From: Rutidosis leptorrhynchoides
Taxonomy: Eukaryota; Streptophyta; Magnoliopsida; Asterales; Asteraceae
DNA: 64,000 nucleotides
Assembly: GCF_046630445.1 (NCBI RefSeq)
Contig: NC_092335.1
Span: 4,321,501 to 4,385,500 of the forward strand
Direction of reading: 5' to 3'
Shown here: positions 45,623 to 57,159 of the stretch, piece after piece
Layout of the letters: each line of letters begins with the position of its first letter
Position numbering within the stretch: the stretch's first letter is position 1
Position numbers and translations under genes: made by a program
The notes under the pieces: model-generated
Database searches by the model: none
Told to the model about the DNA's origin: nothing
The model's input: only the letters and a program-made list of their open reading frames with translations

Positions 45623-45795
45623 AACAACAACAACAACAGTAACTACAACAATCATCCCAACAACAATAACAACCGCAACAACAATAACAATCAGAAGCAG
45701 CTATGCCAAAGGTGTGAAAAGTATCACTCGGGGTTCTGCACCAAATTTTGCAACAAGTGTAAACGAAATGGTCATAGCGCGGCGAAGTGTGAGGT
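44675..45795 (+). pseudogene. gag: Chromovirus gag, copy c (interrupted by Athila C)
   Basis: Start chosen at 44675 (MAPTTRHTVNMNEEEF), the usual gag start of this group; an in-frame upstream Met at 44639 adds unrelated residues. The capsid region follows (KPLEFDGTEGPIGLKRWTEK, ALTWWNTYLEQVG, FKHLMNEKYRPRFEINKLKT, FVKGLPERIQEDI). An Asn-rich tract encoded by AAC repeats (45420-45690) comes next. Then CQRCEKYHSGFC and CNKCKRNGHSAAKC, the second a proper CX2CX4HX4C zinc knuckle. The frame is cut right after it at 45795 by the Athila C LTR; the apparent continuation to 45916 is LTR sequence read by chance. Confidence 0.88.
45505..45655. repeat. (AAC)n array encoding poly-Asn in gag
   Basis: About 45 AAC units with a short AGC interruption at about 45561-45570. 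It gives poly-Asn in the gag frame and poly-Thr or poly-Val frames as artefacts. Confidence 0.95.
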
Positions 45796-47517
45796 TGATA
45801 ACGCCAAAATTATACATGTTTATTGTCGTTATTTCGATCCAATGTTGTTCCATTTGTATGTAATTGTTATACGTATGTATTGTAATTCATGTACATTTGT
45901 AAAAAGTCCTTTGTGAATGAATAAATGAAGACCAACAGTGAAAACAGAGTTAAAACGAAGATCGAATGCGTAAAACAGCCCGAAACCACTGAAACAGGTC
46001 CAAATGCGGCGCATCTCTCTTAGATACGGCGCATCTTTACACCAAATAACTCCCGACAGTTTCAGATGCGGAGCATGAAGACTTCTGGGCCAAAATAGCA
46101 ACAGATGCGGCGCATCTGAGCCAGATGCAGCGCATCTGTCCCCAGATGCGGCGCATCTGACCCCCTGCCGACAGTCCTGAGTGCAGAATCGAGCTGGAAT
46201 CTACTAAACGTAAAGAGATGCGGCGCATCTGGTCAATTTCTGGCCAAAATACCTAACTTTTGAGGCTATTTAATGAAGCAAATGGTTACTTACTTGGGAG
46301 ACCTTCACTACTACGTTCTCCCCCAGTTTTGAGATGATTTTCAAGGTCCAAGGAAGGCTGCAAGTTAATCTCCACTCTTTCAACATCAATATTAAGCTAG
46401 GATCATTTATCGCAATTGGTACTATTGTTCTATATCTTTTTAACATGAATTCAACTTGTATTTACTGTTTCATTAGTTCTACTATGATTATGTTAGGCTA
46501 AAAGCCTTGTGTGTTTGCTTCAATGTAAGATTTATGGCTTGGGATTGTTCTATACTTTGATGTTATGCTAGTTATACATATGTTTTGATTGATTTAATTA
46601 TCTAGTTCAACCGTAAGAACCATTGTTATGCATGTTTAAGATCATTACTTCAATTATATAGATTGCAACCTATTAATGTGAGTTAACTAGGAAAACAATC
46701 TATACTTCAATACATATAGTAATCTATACGGTTAGATACATACACTTAAGTGATTTTGTTATGTGTTTAATTCGGTAATTGAATAAGTTCCAAAGCAACA
46801 TAGTTATGAAATTACCTCAAGTGATTGTTGTAATTAAGGTTTCACGTGAGTTTAACTGGGTTGAATCTAGTTAGTTAATCAATCTAAATCACCATGTTCT
46901 TTCAAGAAATTCATTGTTGTAACTATCTTTATATTCTAGTTCAATTATACGAGTTATGACTTGATTTATGTTAATTTATCAAAGGCTATAATTTGTACTT
47001 CAACACCTAGTGATCTAGACACCTATATGTGAATATAGGATGGTAATTGGATGATATTTAGGTTTTACAATCATGTAGTTTACTTAGAGTGATATTAGTA
47101 AACTAGGTTTTATGTGAATTTAACCAAGAAAGAATCCTGTTGATTAAACATAGTTCTTAAGTTTATAGATATTGTGAAATTGATATAAACTACTCTATTG
47201 TAACTATCGCATAACAGTTTTAATTATAAAAGAACAATCCCTGTCATCTATCAAGCATAGAAGTAAACACCGCATTCTCATTCTTGTTAATTATTATTTT
47301 TATTTACTGTTTCGTTAAACAAAAACACAACTTTAAATATAAACCCCCTTTTTAGAATAATTAATTGTGGTAAAATCATTTAAACAAACTTCTCCCTGTG
47401 GATCGAACGGGTCAATTTACTTGCTAGTTACTACATGATCGGGTTTTAGTTGCCTGTATTATGTGTTAATTATTAAGCATATTGTCTACATTTTAAAGGT
47501 TACGTCTTGACACATCA
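45796..47517 (+). repeat. 5' LTR of Athila copy C
   Basis: A 1.72 kb LTR starting TGATAACGCC and ending GACACATCA, parallel to LTRs A and B. It has the conserved CCCTGTGGATCGAACGGG block (about 47393) and a cluster of seven AGATGCGGCGCATCT-type palindromes at 46001-46232. Confidence 0.85.
46001..46232. repeat. Seven copies of an AGATGCGGCGCATCT palindromic motif in LTR C
   Basis: Copies at about 46003-46016, 46022-46036, 46064-46075 (decayed), 46102-46118, 46122-46138, 46143-46159 and 46216-46230. Each is an odd palindrome around one central base; the best three extend to CAGATGC...GCATCTG. Spacing is irregular. Confidence 0.9.
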
Positions 47518-47523
47518 ACTTTT

Positions 47524-47541
47524 TGGCGCCGCTGCCGGGGA
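47524..47541 (+). other. Primer binding site, tRNA-Asp type (copy C)
   Basis: TGGCGCCGCTGCCGGGGA, 6 bp after the LTR end; intact. Confidence 0.9.
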
Positions 47542-47690
47542 GCGGTTTTGTTAAAAGATTTTAATAAACTTTGAATTATTCGATCCTTTTGTAGGAATTC
47601 AATTCCTAGAAAAGTTACTTTTTATTGTAAACTTGTATTTTTGCAATTGGTTTGTTTGTGGTGTTGTGATTGCAGGATAGGTATTAGTGC

Positions 47691-49302
47691 ATGAATCTAC
47701 GTTCTTCCAACTCTAATTTAATTCCTTCATATCCTGAACCTGAAAGAGAACTTCACGAACGCTTAAGAGCTCAAGAAGTAGAATCTCTTGCTCAAGGTTT
47801 AGAGTCACTTTCGTTAGATTCTAACTCTGAACCAATTGTTCAACCAATCATCGAGCCAGTCATTAAAGAAGAGGAAGAGATGACTGCTACAAATCAAACG
47901 ATGGATGCTTTGATGAAGGTAACAAGGACAGGACAAGGCCAAGCAATTGTTCAACCTACGATGACTGATGGTTTTGAAATAAAGGGGCAATTTCTCCACA
48001 TGGTGACTAATACATGCCAATTCGGTGGGGCCCCAAATGAAGATGCTAACGAGCATCTTCGTAAGTTTGTAAGCATTTGCAAGCTTTTCAAAATCAAAGA
48101 TGTCTCCGATGAAGTTGCATGTCTAAAAATCTTTCCATGGTCCCTAAAGGATGATGCAAGAGATTGGCTAGACTCATTACCGGAAGGTTATATTGAAAAC
48201 TGGAATGATATGATGGACAAATTTTTGTCAGAATTCTTCCCCGCTTCGAAAGCAGCAAAATTGCAAAGTGACATAAATCACTTCAAGCAAAAGTCTAACG
48301 AGACTCTTTATGAAGCTTGGACCCAATTTAATAAAATGCTTAGGGTATGTCCTCAACACGGGTTGAATATATTCCAAAAAGTCCAAATTTTCTATAAAGG
48401 AGTCAATGTGGCTACCCGGAAGGATATAGATGTTGCAGCAGGAGGAACAATCATGAAAAAAACGCCCGAAGACGCTCACACGATAATTGCCGATATAGCA
48501 GCCCATTCTCATAATTAGCATCAGGAGATGGAATTCTCTAGATCGTCAACAGTTGCTAATGTCGAAAGCAACGATGAAATCGCTGCATTAAAAGTTCAAT
48601 TGGCAAATCAAGCAAGGCAAATCGAGAAGGTAACCAAAGAAATGCACGCTATCAGGGTAGAGTGCGAGTTGTGCCAAGGTCTCCATCTCACGCGAGATTG
48701 TGACCAAACGACGATGGAAGAGTAGGCAAATTTCCTAGGTTACATGCGAAAAGGTGAGATGAATTTTGACGAATTTCCGGCGGTTGAAGCAAATAACCGG
48801 AAATATCCTCCTGTCAACAGTTATCAAATAGGAGGACCTTCAAGTTCAAACCACAACTACCACGGAGGAAATGCAGGTTACCAAAATAACCGAAATTTCC
48901 AGAATCAAAATCAAAGAAATACACCACCGGGTTACAATCATCTAAACATTCGTAATCAACCCCCACGAAATTACCAAAATAATTTCCAACACAATCAACC
49001 ACAAGCACTTATACAACCACAACCTGAGAAGAAATCCGGTTTAGAAGATCTATTGAGAGATTTTATGGTTAAACACGAACAAAATGCAGAAATTCAAACT
49101 CAGCAAATTCGCAATCAACAAGCTACGATTCAAAACTTAGAAAGGGATGTTGGAAGGATCTCACTGAAATACTCAAGTGAATCCTAGTAACAATCAAACA
49201 AGGAATGAGCATGTAAATGCTATAACCACTAGAAGCGGTTTAACTACTAACCCGAAGACCCTTAAGTCCACGGAAGTTCCCTTGTCTCCTTCTGTTTTGT
49301 AG
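47691..49302 (+). pseudogene. gag: Gag, Athila copy C
   Basis: Starts MNLRSSNSNLIPSYPEPERE only 150 bp after the primer site, a far shorter leader than in A or B. The capsid domain contains FLHMVTNTCQFGGAPNEDAN, FPWSLKDDARDWLDSLPEG and FFPASKAAKLQSDI. A TAG at 48516-48518 replaces the Trp of the HSHEWHQE segment seen in copies A and B. The zinc knuckle is CELCQGLHLTRDC (CX2CX3HX4C). A further stop lies near 48723, a frameshift near 49185 and a stop near 49300, so the protein could not be made whole. Confidence 0.83.
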
Positions 49303-50358
49303 GTGCCTGTTGATGTAGATGAGCATGTTGAAAAAGAGCAAGAGAAAGGTGATTCACCGGAGGTCATATCGAAGAAAAGTGAAGAACCACCAGTGAAGGT
49401 GTACAAGGCACCTATTCCATACCCAAAAGCGTTGAAGAAAGACAGACTCGCGAGCCAATATCAGAAATTTGCGGATATGATCAAGCAAATCAGCATTAAC
49501 ATGCCACTCGCGGAGGTTCTTAAGGGTATGCCCCATTACGGGAAGTTTTTGAAAGATCTCATATCCTCGAAAGGAAAATACCAAGAAGTATCTGCCACAT
49601 TCCTCCATGAGGAGTGTTCGGCCATCTTGAAAAAGCAAAATGTACCTCCAAAATTGGGAGATCCGGGTAGTTTTATCATACCATGTATGATGGGTGATTC
49701 GGTAGTGTATGATGCGCTAGCCGACCTAGGTGCAAGTGTTAACCTAATGCCTTACTAGTTATACTTGAAACTTGACTTAGGAGATTTGAAACCAACCCGG
49801 ATGGGTATTCGATTAGCAAACCAATCATTTGATACTCCCATAGGTATAGCCGAGGATATTCTTGTAAAAGTTGGCTCACTTGTCTTTCCCGTCGACTTTG
49901 TTATTCTAGAAATGCAAGAGGACACAAAAGTTCCTATCATTTTAGGACGTCCTTTCCTTAACACTGCAGATGCTATCATTAATGTCCAAAAAGAACAATT
50001 AAGTCTAGGTGTGGGAGACGAGAGAATAGTTTGTAATATTGACAAAGCCATGAAAAGACCCACTTCCACCGATGACTCTTGTTTTCAAATTGATGTTATA
50101 AACTTTTGTGTTGAGAATGAATTACAGGAGCTACTTGAAATTGATACCTCGGGGTTTGCCCCGGTGAGTGAAAGTGAATATTTTAATATTGATGAGGATT
50201 TTGATGAGTTGATGAAAGTGGTCACGGATGATGAGACCATGAAAGAAGAATTTCCTAAGGAAGAAGAATCATTTGAAGATATTGGAAATAAAGATAGATT
50301 CCGAATAAAGAATTCCTTGGAAGAACCACCCATACTAGAGCTTAAGGAGCTACCCAAA
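49303..50358 (+). pseudogene. Aspartic protease region, Athila copy C (ends at the copy d insertion)
   Basis: ISINMPLAEVLKGMPHYGKF, then ALADLGASVNLMPY with the catalytic Asp, a TAG at 49756-49758, then KLDLGDLKPTRMGIRLAN, FVILEMQEDTKVPIILGRPF and an acidic linker ending LEEPPILELKELPK. The frame is interrupted at 50359 by the LTR of copy d and resumes at 60491. Confidence 0.83.
50354..50358. other. Target site duplication CCAAA, left (copy d)
   Basis: CCAAA directly before the LTR at 50359; identical to 60486-60490 directly after the right LTR. Confidence 0.95.
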
Positions 50359-53242
50359 TGAAACGACCCGACCCAATCCATAGGGACGAATACAATAACA
50401 TATGATTACATCGCGAGGCATTTGACCTCTATATGATACGTTTTATAAACATTGCATTCTTTTGAAAAGATATACCATAAATGAATATTTAAAATTCAAT
50501 GTTTTTGACATCTGATGATTTCTACATATAGACAATCACCGTAAATAACAGTTTACAAGAATACTTCCGTTGACAATGCAGTCAAAATAAATACACGGTG
50601 ATGATTTTGTGAATGCAATACTTCATCGAATAAAACATGTATGACTCCATGCACATGGTTTCTCTAACATATATTCAAACAGTGGAAGACTTCTAGGAAC
50701 CTGAGAATAAACATGCTTTAAACGTCAACATAAAGTTGGTGAGATATAGGTTTAATGCTAGCAGCGTTATAAATATAGACCACAAGATTTCATATACATA
50801 AACGTTTTAATAAAAATATTTTAAGTGGTTGAGCACTTGATAACCATACTTAACATTTAATCAACGTCGCATATTCCCTTTATTATGAAATCTCACTACA
50901 CTGTACCGAGTGTAGTCACCGAAACGAAGTACTGTGCAACCGTTGAATACTGGTCGTCCAGTCCGGTTGGGATTGTCAGGCCCGATAGATCTATCAACAG
51001 AATTCGCGTTTACAATACCACATGTAAATAGTAGTTACCAAGCTACAGGGAAGTATGCCAGTGGTATAACTCAACGTAGAATATATTTTTTTATCACTTG
51101 TGTCCATAACGTAAATCATAAAATGCATGTATTCTCATCCCGAAATATTTAGAGTTTAAAAGTGGGACTATATACTCACTTTTGCCTTGAAGGTATTTAA
51201 CTCGACTTGGTCTCCGATAGATATCACGAACCTAACCATATATATATAATATATCAACATATTTTCTTTTCAAGTAATCGTTACATATATATATATATAC
51301 TTATAATACTTTTAATATTTTCTTAGTCCGTAGTTAGCAGTCCGATGTTAGTGGTCCACAATTAGGTGCTCAATAAAATAAATAAAGACCCCATCGTATT
51401 CGTATTGATCAGAATTAATCTCGACCCATGGTACCATGTTGTCAAATGACGTGTTGCGTACATAAAGTACCGTGTTGTCAAATGACGTGTTGCGTACAAT
51501 CATGAGGTCTTATGATTAATCTTCTCGTGTTGTTTACGGGTGGTCCTGAAATATATAAAATCAAATCATAAGTAATTATATATAAAATATCATATTAATT
51601 AGAAAAGACATGATTAATTTACTTTATCTCCAAATATTTTCGTAGCTAAACTAGCTTCGGATACCCAATCTTGTTTTAGTCATAGTTTCTTCATTACAAC
51701 TCCGTTTTTGTTGGTTCAACTTGCCACTTCCTTGGATCGAGTCAAATATTAAGAATATGAACTGAAAATACCTTAGTTTGTATTCGAAATCACAGGTTAT
51801 AGGTCAAACTTTGGTAAAACTTATGGAAGTGATCATTTTCCATCATAAAAACAACATTTAATGATCATTTTTCTAAAAATACTTACACTTTGAGTGAAAC
51901 CATGAAATTTTTATGTGTTAACATATTCATAAGAAATATCATTTTTCCAGAACATGAACTTCCAATTCAAAGTTCAAGATGGTTTTTAATTATCCAACCC
52001 AAAACAGCCCCCGGTTGCACTCCGACGTCGTAGATTCAGTTTTTATGGTGTTCTTTGTAAAACCAAGTTATATCTTGTTAAGTTAGCATATCATTATGAT
52101 ATATTATAGGTCTTGAAGTGTTTTAAAAGTTAAGTTAGAAGGATCTATTTAGTTTGCAAACAAGTTTGAAATCATTCAAACTATGTTCTTGTTGTTAAAA
52201 TTTTACAACATAAAATAAGAAAGCTATATAATTATGAATCGAACAAGATTATGAACAAGGTTACTACCTCAAGTTACTTGGACAAAGTTACTGTAAGAGA
52301 TAAGAAAAAATCTTGGAATCAAAGAGTGGTGGAGTTAGATCAAAAGCTTGGAAGTATACTTCTTCAAATGGGTGGTTATTTTGATATGTTCTTGAAAGAG
52401 TTTTCTTATGGTGTTTAAGGCTTGTAATTGAAGCTAAATGATGGGGAAAATGCTTGGAGATGATCAAGTATGAAGTTAGGAGTATTTTGAGAGAGAAATG
52501 AGGGTGTAGGTATGAGAAAATGGAGTGAAGAAATGGTGTTCATTCATAAAAACGTTTTTAGTTTTAAAGAAAGAAAAGGATTCCTAATTTTGTTTTCTTA
52601 CTAATAATTCATGCTACTTGACAAATCCTAGTTACCTCTATTGTAGGGCAGTAATAATGTTGATTAGGATGTTGATTTGATGTGTATATACCAATAGTAA
52701 ATACATATAGAAGCTGGGTATGATACAGGTACATATACCCTAGATATACGTACAGAAATCTTGAGGAAACGGAATGAGAATTCAAATATAGCTATCTTTT
52801 GTGAATATACTTATATTGTTTTATGTATTTAAGTCCTTAAAAAGTGATTAAATACATTATATATATGATACATGTATAAGCATTATAGGTTATAAGTATA
52901 TATATCAAAGAATGTTACGTATAGTTATCATTTTGAAAACTTAAGTTAGTAGTTTCAAAATATACTTATAACTCATTGTCATTAGTACACAATGAGATGT
53001 TAAACCATCCTTAGATCATGTTAAATATATATAAATACATATATATACACAAACGTATAATTATCGTATGTTATATAGTTCGTGATATCATCGGTCAAAT
53101 TGGACGGTCAAACGTTGTGTAAAACTCTTTTCAAAAACACAAGTCTCAACAATTTGGATTGCTTATCATGTTGATAAGGTTTAATTTATGTAAATATTAA
53201 TCTCATAAGTATAAAACGATTGGAAAAATCCGGGTCATTACA
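50359..53242 (-). repeat. 3' LTR of copy d
   Basis: 2884 bp from TGAAACGACCCG to GGGTCATTACA on the plus strand, next to the polypurine tract. It includes two 36-bp repeats (51431-51502) containing TGACGT. Confidence 0.92.
51431..51502. repeat. Two 36-bp direct repeats with TGACGT in LTR d
   Basis: Units GTACCATGTTGTCAAATGAC... at 51431 and GTACCGTGTTGTCAAATGAC... at 51467. The same pair is at 58673-58744 in the other LTR. TGACG pairs resemble plant bZIP (as-1-like) sites, an inference from the motif alone. Confidence 0.85.
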
Positions 53243-53278
53243 GTACCTACCCGTTAAATAAATTTCGTCCCGAAATTT
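53243..53278 (-). other. Polypurine tract and preceding hairpin, copy d
   Basis: Minus strand: AAATTTCGGGACGAAATTT (53260-53278), then TTTAACGGGTAGGTAC next to the LTR. Confidence 0.85.
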
Positions 53279-53592
53279 GAATGGGATGGTCATGGCTGAC
53301 AATAGGTATGTTTTCATGATGTATACGAGTTGGAAATTAGAGTTTTATTATCATCAAGTAATATTGATAAAGAAATTTGATTTTTGTGAAGAGTATGAGT
53401 GAGGCTATCACCAAAGGGTGAAATGAGTAGGTATAGATTCGTCATATCTTTTTACGTAGATAGGATTGATTTCCAAGTTCAAGAGATTTAGAGTAAAATC
53501 TTCATAATGAGATTTGATTCTTCGATAATCAAGGAAATTAGAATCCGCTTTAAATGCGATCATCTATTTTGATTGCTCTGTCGGATCTTTTA

Positions 53593-53600
53593 CTATAAAT
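53593..53600 (+). promoter_or_regulatory. TATA box upstream of the antisense small ORF (copy d)
   Basis: CTATAAAT on the plus strand, about 80 bp before the ATG at 53678, in a block (GATTGCTCTGTCGGATCTTT) matching the copy b sequence. Confidence 0.5.
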
Positions 53601-53677
53601 CCACCTCCCTTCATTTCCTTACAACTCATACCTTCTATTCTTCCTCCCTCAATTCATACTTTAAAACATTTATCAGT

Positions 53678-53851
53678 ATGCTTCATCCAGTACTGATCCT
53701 GGATATACTCTTAACTTTCATCTCTGTCATTCTTCTTTTTCATCTACCTCCAGAGGATTTTATTTATTTCTACTATTACCTTGGGGTTATAGTATTGTTA
53801 ATTCTCTCGTGCCTTTACGTTGCAATACGTATTGATATACACGGTTTGTAA
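53678..53851 (+). CDS. 57-codon two-membrane-segment ORF, antisense to element d
   Basis: Starts MLHPVLILDILL, ends IDIHGL. It is the homologue of 29949-30122: same length, no indels, same Met and stop position (TAA here, TGA there). Conserved residues include PVLILDI, ISVILLF, FYYYLGV and the C-terminal HGL. Two hydrophobic helices (about 4-23 and 31-50) flank a short polar loop. An upstream in-frame Met at 53573 has no equivalent in copy b, so I start at 53678. Function unknown. The ORF runs opposite to the element, close to its 3' LTR, where antisense accessory ORFs occur in some other plant LTR families. Confidence 0.58.
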   Translation: MLHPVLILDILLTFISVILLFHLPPEDFIYFYYYLGVIVLLILSCLYVAIRIDIHGL

Positions 53852-56279
53852 TTTATTTGTTGTTGTCGAGCTTTATATTTTCTTTTATATTCAACAGTTC
53901 CACACTTCTGTTTCCTCTTCCCGACTTCGAGTCAAGCGAATAATGGTCCGGAATTCGTAGGTATGGATTTTGAAATAAACATAGTTAATGTTCTAAGAAG
54001 GAAATAGTAATTGCACGATCTTGATTTGGTAAGTTACCAGAATGTCCGAAAAGATAGAATTATCAAGGAGATATGTTCTTAATATGTTTGGAGATTGGGT
54101 AGAATGTAAGAGTTGTGTAACATGGCACATGATGACGTTATGATCTGTGAATCATTATGTTCCCTTTAGAAACTCAGCATGAATTACTGTAATATAATCA
54201 CGTTGATCAAGTGTCATTATATTATACTAATTCATGCTTCAGTTTCCAACACTACTTCAAAACATTCATATTTTAAACTCGAATTTTTCAGAATTTAGAA
54301 ACTAACACAGTTTCTTTTATGTTGTAACGCAAATATTGTGAAGAGATAAATGATTTTTAATGAGAATAGTTGGGAATATATCTTCAGGAATATCGGAGAT
54401 ATTTATAATGAAAAATACGATGATATCTTAGAATATCTAAGATCAGGGAATGATGCGGAAAATCTGTCTGTGAAGGTTTAGAATAAGGAGTAAGGTTCTT
54501 ACTAACGGTTTCAGCAGACACTGAATCATTTGAATCCTTTGAAGGTAGATTTCGTCATTGTGATTTGTCCACGACCTCCTTTATACTTTGCTCAATCCGT
54601 TTTCCAGTACCAAATTTTTCGTTCGAGCTTTTTCCAATCTATTATTCTTTATTGTCAAACTTCTAACCGTAATTGTTGTCTACTGTCTTTACCACTTTAT
54701 CAGTCTTTTCCAAAACTTAATAGCACTAATTCGTAGACTGGAGCATTTTTCAGAAATTTCACATTTGAAATATGTAATTCTTGGGGATAGACGTTGTATA
54801 TTTATATATAACTGCCGAAATAGAAATGCTGCGAGATTTCAAAATACCAATTGTTGATTCCGCCAAAGGGGTAACGAGTTGCTGGTACATCTGCTGATAA
54901 TGTCGTGGAATATAAAAGGTTCCCTGGTAACAAAAGGGTAATCGTATGTATTACAGGTTATAATAAGGCTACTTCGAATGGAAAGTCGAGGTTGACTTGC
55001 TGAAACTGTGACAAAATTTGCTATTTTGAAAAGGAATCGCAAAGTTATTTTTGCTAATAAATGCTAAAAGATTTAATGCGGATACGTGTTAAATTATGTC
55101 CTTGGTTTCGAGAGCTTTTCAGGTGCAAGACTGTGGGTAATGTGTGGTTGGATCATCATCTCGATTGTCCATTATTTGAAGTGTCTTCAGGAATTTCGAA
55201 GGGTTTGATCATAGATTGTAATTGTTAATATACATATGATGTTTTAGGACTTTGAATGATACAAATATTTTTCTGGGTTCCAAGAATCGAATGATGTTCT
55301 AGCATAGTTTTGAAGTCAAAGTATAGTTTTGAAAGATGTAGGAGTCCTAAGAGTGATGTCTTCTGTTAAGTCTTGACTTGAATTTCGTTTTGTCGTAATC
55401 AAATTTGGATGAGAATGGTTGTTTTGATTTCTATGAAAGAATGTATATTATTGTAAAGGTAGTGAGTATAGTTGATGATTGTTGAATCAGAGTCGAAGAA
55501 TATAATCATATTAATTGTGAATTTATATATCTCTCTGGTATTACCTACCCGTTAAAAAAATTTTCACAAGTAATGTTTTGTACCAGAGAATTTTATTACA
55601 ATCTTTATGAAATATATGTACATATATATCTTCTTTAGATGTAATCATGAATTTAATAAGTCAATATAATATTAGACTCATTTGATTTTCGGTTTGAGCT
55701 AGAATAAGTAATCTCTAAAACGATTAGGAACCACATATTCTTCACAGAATATTAATGAAGTTATGGATCAATACTTCATTATTTATTCTTATATATATTT
55801 CCTTAGTGAATCATGCTGATACACATTGAACTCTTGCTAACTTCGCAAGATATGAATGTTGTTTCCCAGTAAGCTTCGAGTACATTGAAGATGAAAGTGT
55901 AAAATCAAACATATTATTGAATGATACACTTGGTTTATTATAAAACGAAATTCATTGAATTGAAACAGGGATTGTAGTTAACGATGATTAAGATGCTGAC
56001 GAAGGACGTACATCATTGCATATTTGTAGTATGAATTCAAACGAGTAGTATCTACCCTTTTTCAATTCATACTTAATAGCTTAGTACGAAAAGATTTATT
56101 TTGGTTTCCGAATTCATATATATAAAATATTTATTAAAATTCTTCAGAAGAATGAGTTAATACTTCATAACTCGTTGATGCAATATACGCGTTATTGATG
56201 ATGTCCACGGTGATTCTTGAACTGGTGGAGCTTGTGATGTCAAAGTTGCTGACGATTCTAACGATGTTGACAGCACTGA
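53852..56279. other. Internal region of copy d without recognised pol
   Basis: Collinear with 30123-32552 of copy b. It holds a possible second antisense hydrophobic frame (54588-54857), an internal polypurine-like motif (55541-55556) and repeat unit 1 of the gag-position domain (about 55680-55800). I see nothing else coding. Confidence 0.6.
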
Positions 56280-56505
56280 CTATGTTGGTGAGGCTAAGGG
56301 TACTGCTGATGCTGTTGGTAAAACAAGTCTAGCTTGTACCTTACGCATCATTCTTGTCGGGGTTTCTACTCTTCCTTTTATCATTTCTGTCCACTCACCT
56401 GATTTATGGTTAAGGCAGAAATAGGTAATCTCTATGTCTTTAGAGATTACATAATCACCATAGAATGTTTCTCCGATGAAGTTATGAATCAATACTTCAT
56501 CGTTT
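56280..56505 (-). pseudogene. Second-domain ORF of the non-autonomous family, copy d
   Basis: The minus-strand frame reads DEVLIHNFIGETFYGDYVISKDIE, then WTEMIKGRVETPTRMMRKVQARL, matching copy b at 32553-32876. A TAA just upstream (where copy b has CAA) separates it from the expected N-terminus. The plus strand over the same DNA shows Met/Leu/Val-rich frames that are shadows. Confidence 0.45.
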
Positions 56506-56715
56506 GTTGTTGTTGGTACTTCTTAGTATCTATGGTGCGTGTGACGTTGATATCCGAGGTACGGATGGTGATATTGAGGCGTGTGATGCGGATGTGATTG
56601 TTGGTGGTGGTAATGATCATGTTGATGTTGATGATGGTGATAACGTTGATGCTGGTGATGCTGCTGGTGCTTAGGGTATTGAGGCTTGCGATGTTGATGT
56701 TATTGACGGTACTGG

Positions 56716-57159
56716 TTATGCTGCTGATGCTGCTGATGCTGCTGATGGTGTTTGTAACCTTCGTACCGTATTCTCCAAAGCCACTACCCGAGTGTGAAGC
56801 TCGTTGACTTCTTCTATTACACCGGGGTGATTGTCGGTTCGGACGAGCGAATAAATAAAATCTAGAATTTGATGTAGTATATAATTGTGACGAGATACTC
56901 TGGAAATGAGAGAGAAAATGGTTTCTCGAACAGGTTCGCCGGTAAGTGCTTCAGGTTCATCGCCAAGAGGGCAATTTGGTGGATGGAAGGGATCACCTTC
57001 TTCTTGTCTCCAATGATTGAGGAGGCTACGAACCCATCCCCAATCCATCCAAAATAGATGATGACTGATTGGTTGATCCATTCCGGTCACACTGCTTTCG
57101 GAGCTTGAGTGGTATTCCATATCGGAATCCGAGGGACTTCAACTAGTGACGAGTTCCAT
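56716..57159 (-). pseudogene. Gag-position ORF of the non-autonomous family, copy d
   Basis: Met at 57159 corresponds to the copy b start, but codon 7 is TGA. From 57120 the frame is open: EYHSSSESSVTGMDQPISHH, FWMDWGWVRS, EEGDPFHPPNCPLGDEPEAL, DYILHQILDFIYSLV-like and VNELHTRVVALENTVRRLQ. The element is young, yet its ORF is already broken, which suggests it moved using proteins supplied by other copies. Confidence 0.5.

Larger units (their letters stand above)
36028..45795 (+). mobile_element. Tekay/Del-like chromovirus material, copy c (two elements joined through one LTR)
   Basis: In order: a 5'-truncated pol (integrase plus chromodomain, 36028-37302), hairpin and polypurine tract, one LTR (37338-40778), a primer site (40781), accessory ORFs in a tandem duplication, then gag (44675 on) cut by Athila copy C at 45796. 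An LTR with a polypurine tract on its left and a primer site on its right is the product expected from recombination between LTRs of neighbouring elements. The polypurine tract, primer site and LTR ends match those of the non-autonomous copies a, b and d. Confidence 0.75.

Noticed and set aside
45320..45863. Poly-Thr and poly-Val ORFs over the AAC array
   Set aside because: They are other frames of the Asn-rich part of gag.
45796..45916. C-terminal extension of the copy c gag ORF
   Set aside because: These codons are the start of the Athila C LTR; the fusion is an accident of insertion.
46001..46232. CRISPR-like array of short palindromic repeats
   Set aside because: Spacing is irregular, the motif is only 15-17 bp, there are no cas genes, and the setting is a plant LTR.
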